In this document: positions 8,665 to 17,236 of the stretch, piece after piece
How the letters are laid out: every line of letters starts with the position of its first letter
Numbering within the stretch: position 1 is the stretch's first letter
Assembly: GCA_902555065.1 (NCBI GenBank)
Contig: CACDQQ010000002.1
Coordinates: 1 to 64,000, forward strand
DNA length: 64,000 nucleotides
Direction: 5' to 3'
From: an uncultured Pelagibacteraceae bacterium
GTDB lineage: Bacteria; Pseudomonadota; Alphaproteobacteria; Pelagibacterales; Pelagibacteraceae
Notes under the pieces: model-generated
Told to the model about the DNA's origin: nothing
Database searches by the model: none
Seen by the model: the letters and a program-made list of their open reading frames with translations, nothing else
Translations under genes and position numbers: made by a program

Positions 8665-9693
8665 ATGCCTAACAAAACTTTTTTTTGGTTTTTCTTGCCA
8701 ACTGGATTGGCAATGATTTTATTTATAGGTCTTCCTATTATTTCAACAGGGATACAATCATTTTATGCGCAGCACGACCAAGTTGTTAAGGAAGTAAAAA
8801 AATGTGATCCTTTTGGATGTACAGTTTCAATAGTTGTTGACCAAGAAAAAACCTCTAAAATTCGAGAAGAAAAGCCTTTAGGAAAATTCAACGGATTTGG
8901 GACTTATGTCGATAGAAATCATCTTGCAATAGAAGAAATTGGAAAATTTTGGAATGAAACTAATAGTTTTGGGGAATTTGTAGATCAAGTTACCAATCTA
9001 CCCTTTTACAAGGCTCTAATTTTTACTTTGACTTATTGTTTGTTTGTAACGCCTAACGTCTTACTTTTAGGATTTATAATTGCATTAAGTCTTAATGCAG
9101 TAACTAGAAGAATTAGAGGACCATTAATATTTGGAACCATATTGCCGATGATTGTTACTCCATTGGTAGGTTCCTTAGTTTTATTTTGGATGATAGATGC
9201 AGAAGGAATTATTGGCGCGAATTTGCAAATGTTAATGGATGATCCTTATTTATCGTTAAAATCTTCAAAAACTCTTACTTGGATAACTATAATAATATAT
9301 GGAATTTGGCACCATTCACCATTTGCTTTTGTAGTATTTTATGCAGCTTTACAAACTGTTCCCCAAGAACCTGTTGAAGCAGCTATTATTGATGGAGCAT
9401 CAAGATGGCAGAGAGTAAGACATATTGTTTTGCCTCATATTTATCCTGTAGTTACATTTGTTGCTCTCATTTCATTGATGGATAATTTTAGAGTTTTTGA
9501 GCCTATAATTGGTTTCAGTGCTGAAGGGAGCGCTCAATCTTTGTCTTGGTTAATTTATGATAACCTCGTTAATGAGGAAGTAATATTATTTGGTTCGGCC
9601 GCAGCCACCTCAATGATGACAATTGTTGGGATAGCCATACTTTTAGCGCCAGTTTTAATAAGAACATGGAAGGAATTTAGGACAGCGAGATAA
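8665..9693 (+). CDS. Sugar ABC transporter permease (MalF/UgpA-like)
   Basis: This 342-residue inner-membrane protein has about six membrane segments and a periplasmic loop after the first helix (about residues 35-105, rich in charged residues and Lys/Cys). The binding-protein-dependent permease EAA loop is present near residues 240-260 as EPVEAAIIDGASRWQRVRHIVLPHI. The next permease gene starts directly after its stop with no gap, which implies tight coupling. Together with its partner it forms the translocation pore for the upstream binding protein. No ATPase gene lies in this operon, so the energy subunit must be supplied from elsewhere. Confidence 0.88.
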   Translation: MPNKTFFWFFLPTGLAMILFIGLPIISTGIQSFYAQHDQVVKEVKKCDPFGCTVSIVVDQEKTSKIREEKPLGKFNGFGTYVDRNHLAIEEIGKFWNETNSFGEFVDQVTNLPFYKALIFTLTYCLFVTPNVLLLGFIIALSLNAVTRRIRGPLIFGTILPMIVTPLVGSLVLFWMIDAEGIIGANLQMLMDDPYLSLKSSKTLTWITIIIYGIWHHSPFAFVVFYAALQTVPQEPVEAAIIDGASRWQRVRHIVLPHIYPVVTFVALISLMDNFRVFEPIIGFSAEGSAQSLSWLIYDNLVNEEVILFGSAAATSMMTIVGIAILLAPVLIRTWKEFRTAR

Positions 9694-10575
9694 ATGGAAT
9701 ACGGACTTGATAAAAGATCAAATGCTTTAAAAATTTTTAATACAACCTTTATAGTAGTTTGGTTGTTGGTTGCATGCTTTCCCTTTATTTGGACTTTCTG
9801 GGGATCATTTAAAGTAAGAGCTGACTTTTTTTCAAGAGCTGACTGGTGGTATGCTATTACAGCATTCAATACGTTGATAGAAACTGGAGGAAAATTTACA
9901 ACAGATGCTTATAGTCAAGCATGGACTGAAGGAGAGTTTTGGAAGGCATCAAGGAATACAGTTATAGTTACATTTTTTGTTGTAACCATTTCATTGTTCC
10001 TCGGGACCTTAGGAGCTTATGCTTTATCTAGATCAACGAGAAATTATGCATTTTGGATTTTAATTGCAGCATTAATTTTTAGAGCAATGCCACATATTAC
10101 ATTAGTCTCTGGTTATTTATTTCCGTTTTTTCAATTACAAATTTGGGGAATACTACCCACGACCATTGTTGTTCTTGTTGCAATAAATCAACCATTTACC
10201 TTATGGTTATTATATTCATTTTTTAAAACTGTTCCTAAAGAACTTGATGAAAGTGCTTTAATTGATGGCTGTTCTTATTTTCAAGCATTTAGACATATCA
10301 TTATGCCAGTTATGTGGCCTGGAGTAATAACAGCTGGATTATTTAGTTTAATGCTTGCGTATAACGATTTTACAGTGACTGCTCTTTTATTGAATCAGGA
10401 AAATCATACTATGGTACCCAAAATCCAAAGTTATCTTGGAACAAATCAACATGAAGGTAATTTGATGTGGGCTGTTTCTGCAGTTGTATCAGCAACTGCT
10501 CCTTTATTTATGTTAGTTATGTTTTTCCAAAGACAAGTAATCAGTGGATTAACAGCTGGTGCTGTGAAGGGATAA
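9694..10575 (+). CDS. Sugar ABC transporter permease (MalG/UgpE-like)
   Basis: This 293-residue, six-helix permease carries the EAA motif as ELDESALIDGCSYFQAFRHIIMP, near residues 188-210. It is the second half of the heterodimeric pore with the preceding gene. The start codon follows the previous stop directly, and its own stop overlaps the HAD gene start as TAATG. This makes the HAD protein a co-translated member of the transporter operon. MalG-type C-terminal features (FFQRQVISGLTAGAVKG) are intact. Confidence 0.88.
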   Translation: MEYGLDKRSNALKIFNTTFIVVWLLVACFPFIWTFWGSFKVRADFFSRADWWYAITAFNTLIETGGKFTTDAYSQAWTEGEFWKASRNTVIVTFFVVTISLFLGTLGAYALSRSTRNYAFWILIAALIFRAMPHITLVSGYLFPFFQLQIWGILPTTIVVLVAINQPFTLWLLYSFFKTVPKELDESALIDGCSYFQAFRHIIMPVMWPGVITAGLFSLMLAYNDFTVTALLLNQENHTMVPKIQSYLGTNQHEGNLMWAVSAVVSATAPLFMLVMFFQRQVISGLTAGAVKG

Positions 10576-11234
10576 TGAGTTACAAAGCTGTTTTATTTGG
10601 TTCAATTGGAACTTTAGCTGAAACATCAGATCTTCAAAGAGATGCATTTAATGAAGCGTTTAAAATAAGTGGATTAGACTGGTTCTGGGATGAAGATATA
10701 TACAGAAAACTATTGTCAAAATCAGGTGGAACTTCAAGAATTAATGATTACGCAAAAGATACTAGTATTGAAATAGATGGAAAAAAAATAAGAAATTTAA
10801 AAACCAAAATTTTTAATGAATATTTAAACAAACACAAAGTTGAGCCTAGAGACGGTGTAAAAGAAATAATTCAATTTTGCAAAAAGAACAAAATAAAAAT
10901 TGGGCTTGCTAGTTCAACAACGAGTAACAATATCAATTCTATTTTTAACTCGTTAAGAGGAAGAATTGAAAAAAAAGATTTTGATTTTATCGGCAACAAT
11001 GAATTCATATTAAGAGAAAAACCATATCCCGATATTTATAATTATGCTTTAAAATACTTGAATATTAACTCAGAGGAATGTGTTGCAATTGAAGATACAG
11101 AAGAAAGTTTAAATTCTGCTTTAAGTGCAGATATAAAATGCATTGCGTTTCCTGGAAAATATCACACTCAATACGAATTTGATGGAAACTATTTAAAGGT
11201 TAATAAATTATCAAAAAAAATCTTTAATAAATAA
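10575..11234 (+). CDS. HAD-superfamily protein with a degenerate catalytic motif I
   Basis: This 219-residue protein has the overall plan of a beta-phosphoglucomutase/CbbY-type HAD phosphatase. Motif II is LASST, motif III lysine is in REKPYPDIY, and motif IV is IEDTEESL. Motif I, normally DxDGT, reads FGSIGTLAE: the nucleophile Asp is G9 and the acid/base Asp is I11. Phosphatase or mutase chemistry through an aspartyl-phosphate therefore looks impossible, so the protein may bind a sugar phosphate as a sensor or act by another mechanism. The start is fixed by the TAATG overlap with the permease gene; a longer frame from 10467 lies inside the permease. Its 3' end overlaps the convergent LysE-type gene by 11 bases. 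Confidence 0.8.
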   Translation: MSYKAVLFGSIGTLAETSDLQRDAFNEAFKISGLDWFWDEDIYRKLLSKSGGTSRINDYAKDTSIEIDGKKIRNLKTKIFNEYLNKHKVEPRDGVKEIIQFCKKNKIKIGLASSTTSNNINSIFNSLRGRIEKKDFDFIGNNEFILREKPYPDIYNYALKYLNINSEECVAIEDTEESLNSALSADIKCIAFPGKYHTQYEFDGNYLKVNKLSKKIFNK

Positions 11235-11838
11235 TATCTCTAATAATGTAAAAAATTATACCTAACATAAATATTATAATAAAAATATTTATGTATTTCC
11301 AAAAGCTTCTGTTATTTAATTTGTTCGAAAAAATCTTAGATAAATATCCTAAAGAAAAAAAAAATAAAAAAGAGGCTATTGAAGCACCTATTCCAAAGTA
11401 AATTTTGTTTTCAATATTAAAAGATTTTGAGAAATTTCCTAAAAAAAATACTGTATCAGAATATACGTGAGGATTTAAATATGTAAAACCTAAAGTCTTA
11501 ATAAAAATATTAAATGAACTCTGTGCTATAACATTATTTTTAAATTCTAACGATTTAAATTTAAATATTTCTTTAATTTTTCCATAAATAAAAAAAGATA
11601 AAAAAATAATTAAAAGGATATTTAAAATCAGCTCCACTACATTATTAAAATAATTAGAAAAATAATTAAATAAGAAGATACCTAAGAAAATTAAAATCAA
11701 ATCAGATAATGTACAGACTAAGCAAACTAAAAATATATATTGTCTCTTTAGTCCTTGCTCTATTACAAAAACATTTTGTGGTCCTATTGCAAAAATTAAT
11801 GTTAAACCCGTCAAAAAACCTAAAAAAAGAAAAGACAT
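11224..11838 (-). CDS. LysE/ArgO family amino acid exporter
   Basis: This 204-residue membrane protein has about six helices. Family signatures are IGPQNVFVIEQGL near residue 18 and the LNPHVYSDTV motif near residue 121. LysE/ArgO proteins export basic amino acids, mainly arginine or lysine, from the cytoplasm. The start lies two bases after the upstream MFS stop, so the two exporter genes form one transcription unit. Its end overlaps the HAD gene on the other strand by 11 bases. The ArgO-type motifs are well kept, although the exact amino acid exported cannot be told. Confidence 0.85.
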   Translation of the reverse strand: MSFLFLGFLTGLTLIFAIGPQNVFVIEQGLKRQYIFLVCLVCTLSDLILIFLGIFLFNYFSNYFNNVVELILNILLIIFLSFFIYGKIKEIFKFKSLEFKNNVIAQSSFNIFIKTLGFTYLNPHVYSDTVFFLGNFSKSFNIENKIYFGIGASIASFLFFFSLGYLSKIFSNKLNNRSFWKYINIFIIIFMLGIIFYIIRDIIY

Positions 11839-11840
11839 GT

Positions 11841-13010
11841 TTAAGAAACTGATTTTTTATCAGCGACAAAACTTACTAAAATAATTAATATTAAAAAAGG
11901 AATACAAATAAGATTCATCATTTTCCATCCAATAGAATTTAGTAAAATTCCAGCCGATAAACTAGCCAAAGCCATAGTTGAAAAAACAATTAAATCATTT
12001 ATCCCTTGTACTTTAAATTTTTCTTCTTTGTTATAAGTCAAAACTACTAAGCTGGTACCTGATATAAACAAAAAATTCCAACCGAGACCTAAAAAAATTA
12101 ATGAGAGCATATAATTAAGATATGTCTGTTCAAATAAACTTAAAAGAACTGTGATGAAAAAAAATAAAACTCCACCATAAATTATTGCACTGTGTCCAAA
12201 TTTTTTTATTAAATTACCTGTTATTAGCGAAGGTAAAAACATTGCAACCACATGAAATTGTAATACTAATCCAGTTTCTTTTAAGCTCATATTTTCCATA
12301 ACATGCATACTTAAAGGAGTTGCTGTCATTAAAAATGACATTACTGCATAAGCAAAAGCAGCTGCAGTAATTGCTTGTAAAAATCTTGGTTGTAATACGA
12401 TAGATTTTAGATTTCTTATATTTCCTTCATTTAAACTATCCTCTTGAACATTTTCGACATTTTTAAAAAAAAATAAAAAAACTCCTGGCATAAAAGATAG
12501 GAAAGATAATAAAAGATAAGAACCAACATACAATTGATCTTGGATTAAATCTTTCGTGTAATTTGCAAGACTTATGCCTAAAAATGCAGAAACAATTCCT
12601 GCCATTAGAAGGGTAGAAATTGCTTTTGGTATTTTATCTTTTTCAACACTTTCGGCTGCTGCAAATCTATATTGATGATTAAATGCAGCTCCCATTCCAA
12701 GAATTAAGCAAGATAAACAAAATAAATTAAAACTTTTCTGACTGATTGCAAAAGCGGCAAGAAGGGCTGAAAAAGAACTTCCTATTGCCGCAAAGACAAA
12801 ACCATTTCTTCTACCAATTTTACTCATGATATTTGCTGCCAAAACTGTAAAGCTTGCTGTTCCAACTACGAATAAAGCAGTTGGTAAGGTTGATAAAGAT
12901 TGATTTGAACTAATTTGGGAACCAACTATTCCACTGAGAAATACTGTTATTGTTGCTGTGGTAAAACCGAATATCTGACTTAAAGTAAGTAAGGATAAAT
13001 TTCTATTCAT
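11841..13010 (-). CDS. MFS transporter
   Basis: This 389-residue, roughly twelve-helix major facilitator protein begins at ATG 13010; a TTG four codons upstream is possible but less likely. The loop between helices 2 and 3 has the MFS-like motif SKIGRRNGF. It resembles the drug-efflux and YcaD/proline-permease-like group. No substrate can be assigned. It is first in a two-gene unit with the LysE-type exporter and divergent from the racemase gene over 85 AT-rich bases. Confidence 0.82.
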   Translation of the reverse strand: MNRNLSLLTLSQIFGFTTATITVFLSGIVGSQISSNQSLSTLPTALFVVGTASFTVLAANIMSKIGRRNGFVFAAIGSSFSALLAAFAISQKSFNLFCLSCLILGMGAAFNHQYRFAAAESVEKDKIPKAISTLLMAGIVSAFLGISLANYTKDLIQDQLYVGSYLLLSFLSFMPGVFLFFFKNVENVQEDSLNEGNIRNLKSIVLQPRFLQAITAAAFAYAVMSFLMTATPLSMHVMENMSLKETGLVLQFHVVAMFLPSLITGNLIKKFGHSAIIYGGVLFFFITVLLSLFEQTYLNYMLSLIFLGLGWNFLFISGTSLVVLTYNKEEKFKVQGINDLIVFSTMALASLSAGILLNSIGWKMMNLICIPFLILIILVSFVADKKSVS

Positions 13011-13095
13011 AATTAGCGTCAATATATATATCTACTGTTATTTAAATATCTATATAGATGTTTTGATTTTTAATATAGAAGATATTATTTAGATT

Positions 13096-13794
13096 ATGAT
13101 TGGAATATTAGGTGGCATGGGAACTCAAGCGGGCTTAGACTTTTGTGATAAGCTTGCAAAATTAAACAGGGGTAAATTAGATCAAAAATATCCAATGTTT
13201 GTTCTTTATAATAAATCAAATACACCGCGCAGAGCAGAAAATTTAAAACAATACAAAAATGTTTTAAAAGAATTAATTGCTGGCTGTCGGATGTTGGAAA
13301 GAAACAAATGCAAATTTATTGTAATGCCTTGTAACACGGCGCATTACTGGCATGAAGATATTCAAAAAAAAATATCTGTACCATTTTTAAGCATGCCAAA
13401 AGAAGTTTATTTAAATACAAAAAAAAAATTTAAGAAAAATTCAACTATAGGATTATTAAGCACTGAAGCCACTTTAGATACAAAAATATATCATAAATAT
13501 TTTGAAAAAAATTATAATTTAATAAGTCCAAATGAAAGATTGCAAAAAAATTCGGTAAATATTGCTATAAAATATGTCAAAAAAGGTAAAGTAAAAGATG
13601 CCGAAAAAGTGTTAAGACCTGCAGTTAGATTTTTAATGAAAAAAAAATGTAAGAAAATAATACTCGGTTGCACCGAGCTTCCAATTGCAATTTTTGCATA
13701 TAAATCGTTTAAAAGAGCAAAAGATTCCAAATTATTTATAGACCCAAATCTTTTGTTAGCTCAAGTTTGTATGAAAAAATATAAAAAATATTAA
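13096..13794 (+). CDS. Aspartate/glutamate racemase family protein
   Basis: This 232-residue protein of the Asp/Glu/hydantoin racemase superfamily has both catalytic cysteines in their usual settings: MPCNTAH (about residue 79) and LGCTELP (about residue 194). The N-terminal GILGGMGTQAG is the phosphate or carboxylate loop of aspartate racemase. It would interconvert L- and D-amino acids without a cofactor in the cytoplasm. It lies 21 bases before the gpgP-like gene and may share its mRNA, although a metabolic link is not evident. The exact substrate (Asp, Glu or another) is not fixed by sequence. Confidence 0.85.
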   Translation: MIGILGGMGTQAGLDFCDKLAKLNRGKLDQKYPMFVLYNKSNTPRRAENLKQYKNVLKELIAGCRMLERNKCKFIVMPCNTAHYWHEDIQKKISVPFLSMPKEVYLNTKKKFKKNSTIGLLSTEATLDTKIYHKYFEKNYNLISPNERLQKNSVNIAIKYVKKGKVKDAEKVLRPAVRFLMKKKCKKIILGCTELPIAIFAYKSFKRAKDSKLFIDPNLLLAQVCMKKYKKY

Positions 13795-13815
13795 TTTTTA
13801 AAAACAAAACAAAGA

Positions 13816-14610
13816 GTGAAAAAAAATCTTATAATTATATTTTCTGATCTTGATGGTACCATACTTCATAAAAGAAACTTCAAGTTTGACAAAATAAAAA
13901 AATATATAAAAGAATTAATTTCTCACAAAATTATTCTTGTTCCAAATACTAGTAAAACAGAACTTGAAATTAAGGATTTTATGAAAGAATTAGGTATAAA
14001 ATTGCCTTTTATTTGTGAAAATGGATCTGCGATTCATAATTTAAATCTAATCAATTCTAAATTACCAAAAAAAATAATACTCAGCAGAAATATCAAAAAT
14101 ATTTTAGAAATATTGAATGAAATTCCTTATAAATTTAGAAAAAAAATTGTTGATTTGAGGAAAATTGATAAAAAAAAACAATTAAAAATTTTTGGACTTC
14201 CAAAAAATAAACTTAATAATGCATTGAAAAGAAAGTTTACAATTCCCATAAAATTTAATGGAAATATTAATGAAAAAAGAAAATTTCATACTCAAATAAA
14301 AAAATTAGGTCTTATAATTCAGTATGGAGGTAGAGTCTCTAACCTTGGTGATAAAGTTGATAAATCTAAATCAATTAAGTTATTCTTAAAATTGGTTAAA
14401 AGTAAAATTAAAGATCCTATCAAAACTATTGGTGTTGGGGATAATCATAATGATATAAACATGCTTAAAAATACTGATATTCCATGCTTAGTTTTTAATC
14501 AGCATTTTAAAACAACTAACTTAAATATAAGAAAATTAATAATTTCTAGTAAGCCATCTCCCCAGGGCTGGGCTGATGTGATCAAAAAGGCGGTGTTTAA
14601 AATTAAATAA
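13816..14610 (+). CDS. gpgP: Glucosyl/mannosyl-3-phosphoglycerate phosphatase (HAD family)
   Basis: The 264-residue protein begins at a GTG at 13816. HAD motif I is intact (FSDLDGTIL, D11 and D13), and motif IV reads GVGDNHNDINML near residue 213. The ENGSAIH segment near residue 69 is characteristic of the mannosyl-3-phosphoglycerate phosphatase family (Cof-type cap). The next gene encodes a GpgS-like glucosyltransferase, so the likely reaction is removal of phosphate from glucosyl-3-phosphoglycerate to give the compatible solute glucosylglycerate. The mannosyl form is the alternative. The gene is very lysine- and AT-rich. Confidence 0.8.
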   Translation: MKKNLIIIFSDLDGTILHKRNFKFDKIKKYIKELISHKIILVPNTSKTELEIKDFMKELGIKLPFICENGSAIHNLNLINSKLPKKIILSRNIKNILEILNEIPYKFRKKIVDLRKIDKKKQLKIFGLPKNKLNNALKRKFTIPIKFNGNINEKRKFHTQIKKLGLIIQYGGRVSNLGDKVDKSKSIKLFLKLVKSKIKDPIKTIGVGDNHNDINMLKNTDIPCLVFNQHFKTTNLNIRKLIISSKPSPQGWADVIKKAVFKIK

Positions 14611-14627
14611 TATGATTAATAGCTGCC

Positions 14628-15848
14628 ATGAGTGAATTTTCACAAAATGGAATTATCTCAACATTGCATGATTTTGGGACCAAATCCACCAAAGAAATAG
14701 AAAGTGAACTATTAAAATTTTCTAGTGAGAGAAAAATGGAATTAATTTTACCATGTCTCTTCTCAGAAATTGAAGGTGATGCTTTACCCAATATCGTTTC
14801 AGAAATAAAAAAAACTAATTATTTAAATCACATAATTATAGGTCTCGATAAGGCTAATGAGGATCAAGCTAGAAAGGCATGGACTTTTTTCGAGCAACTT
14901 GAAACACCTTTTACAATTTTATGGAATGACGGACCCAATTTAAAAAAGTTAGATAAAGAATTAAAAAAAAAGGATTTAGCCCCAAGTGAAAAAGGTAAAG
15001 GTAGAAATGTATGGTATTGTATAGGAATGTCCATTGCTAGAGATACGGCAAGATCTGTGGCTTTACATGATTGTGATATAAAAACTTATGACAGGCGAAT
15101 GCTAGCTAAATTGTTTTATCCTGTTGTAAATCCTCTTTTTAATTTTGAGTTTTGTAAAGGATATTATCCAAGAGTTGCTGATGGTAAAATGAATGGCAGA
15201 GTTGCAAGATTATTGGTTTTTCCTTTACTGACAGCTTTGGAAAAAACTATTGGTAAAAGTGATTATCTAGATTTCATGAAATCCTTCAAATATCCTCTCG
15301 CAGGGGAATTTTCATTTAGGCGTAACGTTCTACCTGAATTAAGGATTTCCTCTGACTGGGGTATAGAAATTGGAATTTTATCTGAAATGCAAAGGAGTTA
15401 TTCTCCACAAAACATATGTCAGGTTGATCTTGCAGAAACTTACGATCACAAGCACCAGAAACTATCAATTGATGATGAAACAAAAGGTTTATCTAGAATG
15501 TCTATAGACATAATAAAAACTTTTATTAAAAAATTAGCCACGCAAGGACATTCTTTTAGTAGAGAAAAATTTAGATCTTTGAAAGCAACTTATTATAGGT
15601 CAGCTTTAGATTTAATTGATATATATAGAAGTGATGCACAAATGAATGGTCTAAAATTCGATTCTCATACCGAAGAAAAGGCGGTTGAACTTTTTGCGAT
15701 AAATATAATGAAAGCTGGTGAAGCATTTTATTTAAATCCTATGGATACACCATTTATTCCAACTTGGAGCAGAGTTAAAAGTGCTATTCCTGATTTTTTA
15801 GATAGGCTTCAAGATGCTGTAAATGAAGATAACAAGCAATACATTTAA
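14628..15848 (+). CDS. gpgS: Glucosyl-3-phosphoglycerate synthase-like glycosyltransferase
   Basis: This 406-residue GT-A glycosyltransferase resembles GpgS, which joins glucose from an NDP-glucose to 3-phosphoglycerate. The metal-binding DxD is seen as D148-C-D150 in ALHDCDIKTY, and further landmarks are FEFCKGYYPRV and PLAGEFSFRR near residues 225 and 252. The last motif matches the LAGE/GEF segment of the family. It follows the phosphatase gene by 17 bases, completing a two-step glucosylglycerate route, an osmolyte free of nitrogen that suits a marine cell short of nitrogen. Its stop shares a TTAA with the stop of the convergent methyltransferase gene. Confidence 0.82.
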   Translation: MSEFSQNGIISTLHDFGTKSTKEIESELLKFSSERKMELILPCLFSEIEGDALPNIVSEIKKTNYLNHIIIGLDKANEDQARKAWTFFEQLETPFTILWNDGPNLKKLDKELKKKDLAPSEKGKGRNVWYCIGMSIARDTARSVALHDCDIKTYDRRMLAKLFYPVVNPLFNFEFCKGYYPRVADGKMNGRVARLLVFPLLTALEKTIGKSDYLDFMKSFKYPLAGEFSFRRNVLPELRISSDWGIEIGILSEMQRSYSPQNICQVDLAETYDHKHQKLSIDDETKGLSRMSIDIIKTFIKKLATQGHSFSREKFRSLKATYYRSALDLIDIYRSDAQMNGLKFDSHTEEKAVELFAINIMKAGEAFYLNPMDTPFIPTWSRVKSAIPDFLDRLQDAVNEDNKQYI

Positions 15849-16501
15849 TTTTTTTTTTTATTACAAACAAAAAATAATTTTCTTGGAAAAGAACCCTCCT
15901 CGAAATAATCAATAGACAAATTTTCATATCCATTTATTAAATTTTGAATTGTCTTTTTTGAAAAAAAATGAATTATAAAACCATCTATTTCATATAAATC
16001 TTCTCCTCTATGAATTCCTTTTTTATAGTCCCCATCATCAGTATTTCTGACTGTGTAAATATTAATTCCTCCTGGTTTTAAAATTCTATGAATCTCGCTA
16101 TTAAGTTTGTCCAAATCTTTCTGAGTTAAAGCCATGCAATAAAGCATATGTGAATAACAAGCATCAACTGAATTACTATCAAATGGCAAGTCCTCTCTTA
16201 TATCAAATTTTAATGTAGAAATTGAGGATGTTAGATTTTCTTTTTTTATTTTTTCATTGATAACTTTAATTCCATTTTCACTGTAGTCTAATGCTGTAAT
16301 ATTTATCGAATTTTTTCCAAAGTAAATGCTATCTCTTCCTAGGCCTGCTCCTAACTCAACAATTTTAGAGCAATTGTTTTCTTTGAAAATATTTAAAGCT
16401 TTTTTTGCAGGTAAACTTGGTTCTAAACCAAACATCTCAGGCTTATTTGAGAAATTAGTTTCCCAATGCTGAGATTGTCGGTTTAAAATATTTTTATCCA
16501 A
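15845..16501 (-). CDS. Class I SAM-dependent methyltransferase
   Basis: This 218-residue methyltransferase has SAM motif I VELGAGLGRDSIYF (about residues 47-60) and an acidic residue in TALDYSE (motif II). A later ILKPGGINIYTVRN marks post-motif III. No substrate can be deduced; the general form matches tellurite-resistance/TehB-like and small-molecule methyltransferases. The start is a TTG directly behind the peroxiredoxin stop; an ATG 22 codons in would delete the conserved HWETNF region, so the TTG is preferred. It is the second gene of a peroxiredoxin operon, which hints at a stress or sulfur role. Confidence 0.78.
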   Translation of the reverse strand: MDKNILNRQSQHWETNFSNKPEMFGLEPSLPAKKALNIFKENNCSKIVELGAGLGRDSIYFGKNSINITALDYSENGIKVINEKIKKENLTSSISTLKFDIREDLPFDSNSVDACYSHMLYCMALTQKDLDKLNSEIHRILKPGGINIYTVRNTDDGDYKKGIHRGEDLYEIDGFIIHFFSKKTIQNLINGYENLSIDYFEEGSFPRKLFFVCNKKKN

Positions 16502-16502
16502 T

Positions 16503-17162
16503 TTACTTAGAAGGGTCTGGGACCTTTCTTAGATAAGGTTTTACAGTTTCCCATCCATCTGGATATATTTTTTTAGCTTCGTCATCTTTAATCGCTGGCA
16601 AAATAACAACATCCTCTCCCTTTTTCCAATTTGCAGGAGTAGCTACTTTATGTTTAGCTGTTAGCTGCATAGAGTCTATTGCACGCAAAATCTCTAAAAA
16701 GTTTCTTCCAGTTGCCATAGGATATGTAAGATATAATCCAATTCTCTTATCAGGTCTGATTACAAAAATAGTTCTTACAGTTTCATTATCAACTGCAGTT
16801 CTACCCATTGATGTTGTTCCAGCATCTGCTTCCAACATATTAAACAATTTTGCTACTTTTAAATCTTCATCAGCAATAATTGGATAATTTGGTTTTGTAC
16901 CAGATACATCTTTAATATCATCTAGCCATTTTTTATGATCCTCTACCCCATCAACGCTTAAACCAATTACTTTGACATTTCTTTTATCGAATTCATCTTT
17001 CATTAATCCTAAAGCACCAAGTTCTGTAGTACAAACTGGTGTAAAATCTTTAGGGTGTGAAAAAATAACTCCCCAACTATCACCTAACCATTCGTGAAAA
17101 GAAATATCTCCTTCAGTTGTTTTAGCTTGAAAATCAGGACACATACTATTTATTTTTAACAT
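16503..17162 (-). CDS. 1-Cys peroxiredoxin (Prx6-type)
   Basis: This 219-residue peroxiredoxin reduces peroxides through C44 in DFTPVCTTELG, with the family Arg in MGRTAVDNETVR. The long C-terminal region with PANWKKGEDVVILPAI and the length fit the Prx6/1-Cys group rather than AhpC. A strong SD (GGAGGAG) precedes the ATG. It is divergent from the ETHE1-like persulfide dioxygenase over 74 bases and leads a two-gene operon with a methyltransferase. Its placement suggests joint protection against peroxide and reactive sulfur species, which is inference. Confidence 0.9.
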   Translation of the reverse strand: MLKINSMCPDFQAKTTEGDISFHEWLGDSWGVIFSHPKDFTPVCTTELGALGLMKDEFDKRNVKVIGLSVDGVEDHKKWLDDIKDVSGTKPNYPIIADEDLKVAKLFNMLEADAGTTSMGRTAVDNETVRTIFVIRPDKRIGLYLTYPMATGRNFLEILRAIDSMQLTAKHKVATPANWKKGEDVVILPAIKDDEAKKIYPDGWETVKPYLRKVPDPSK

Positions 17163-17236
17163 TGTCTCCTCCTTATAAAAAAAATATTATATGAAAGATT
17201 GTTTTACTAAGCAAACTTTTATAAGGTTAAGTATTT

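Noticed and set aside
10467-10574. Upstream extension of the HAD gene
   Set aside because: It lies inside the permease gene in another frame; the HAD homology begins exactly at the ATG in the TAATG overlap.
16435-16501. A shorter methyltransferase starting at the ATG at 16435
   Set aside because: It would delete the conserved N-terminal HWETNF region; the TTG directly after the peroxiredoxin stop keeps it and fits operon coupling.
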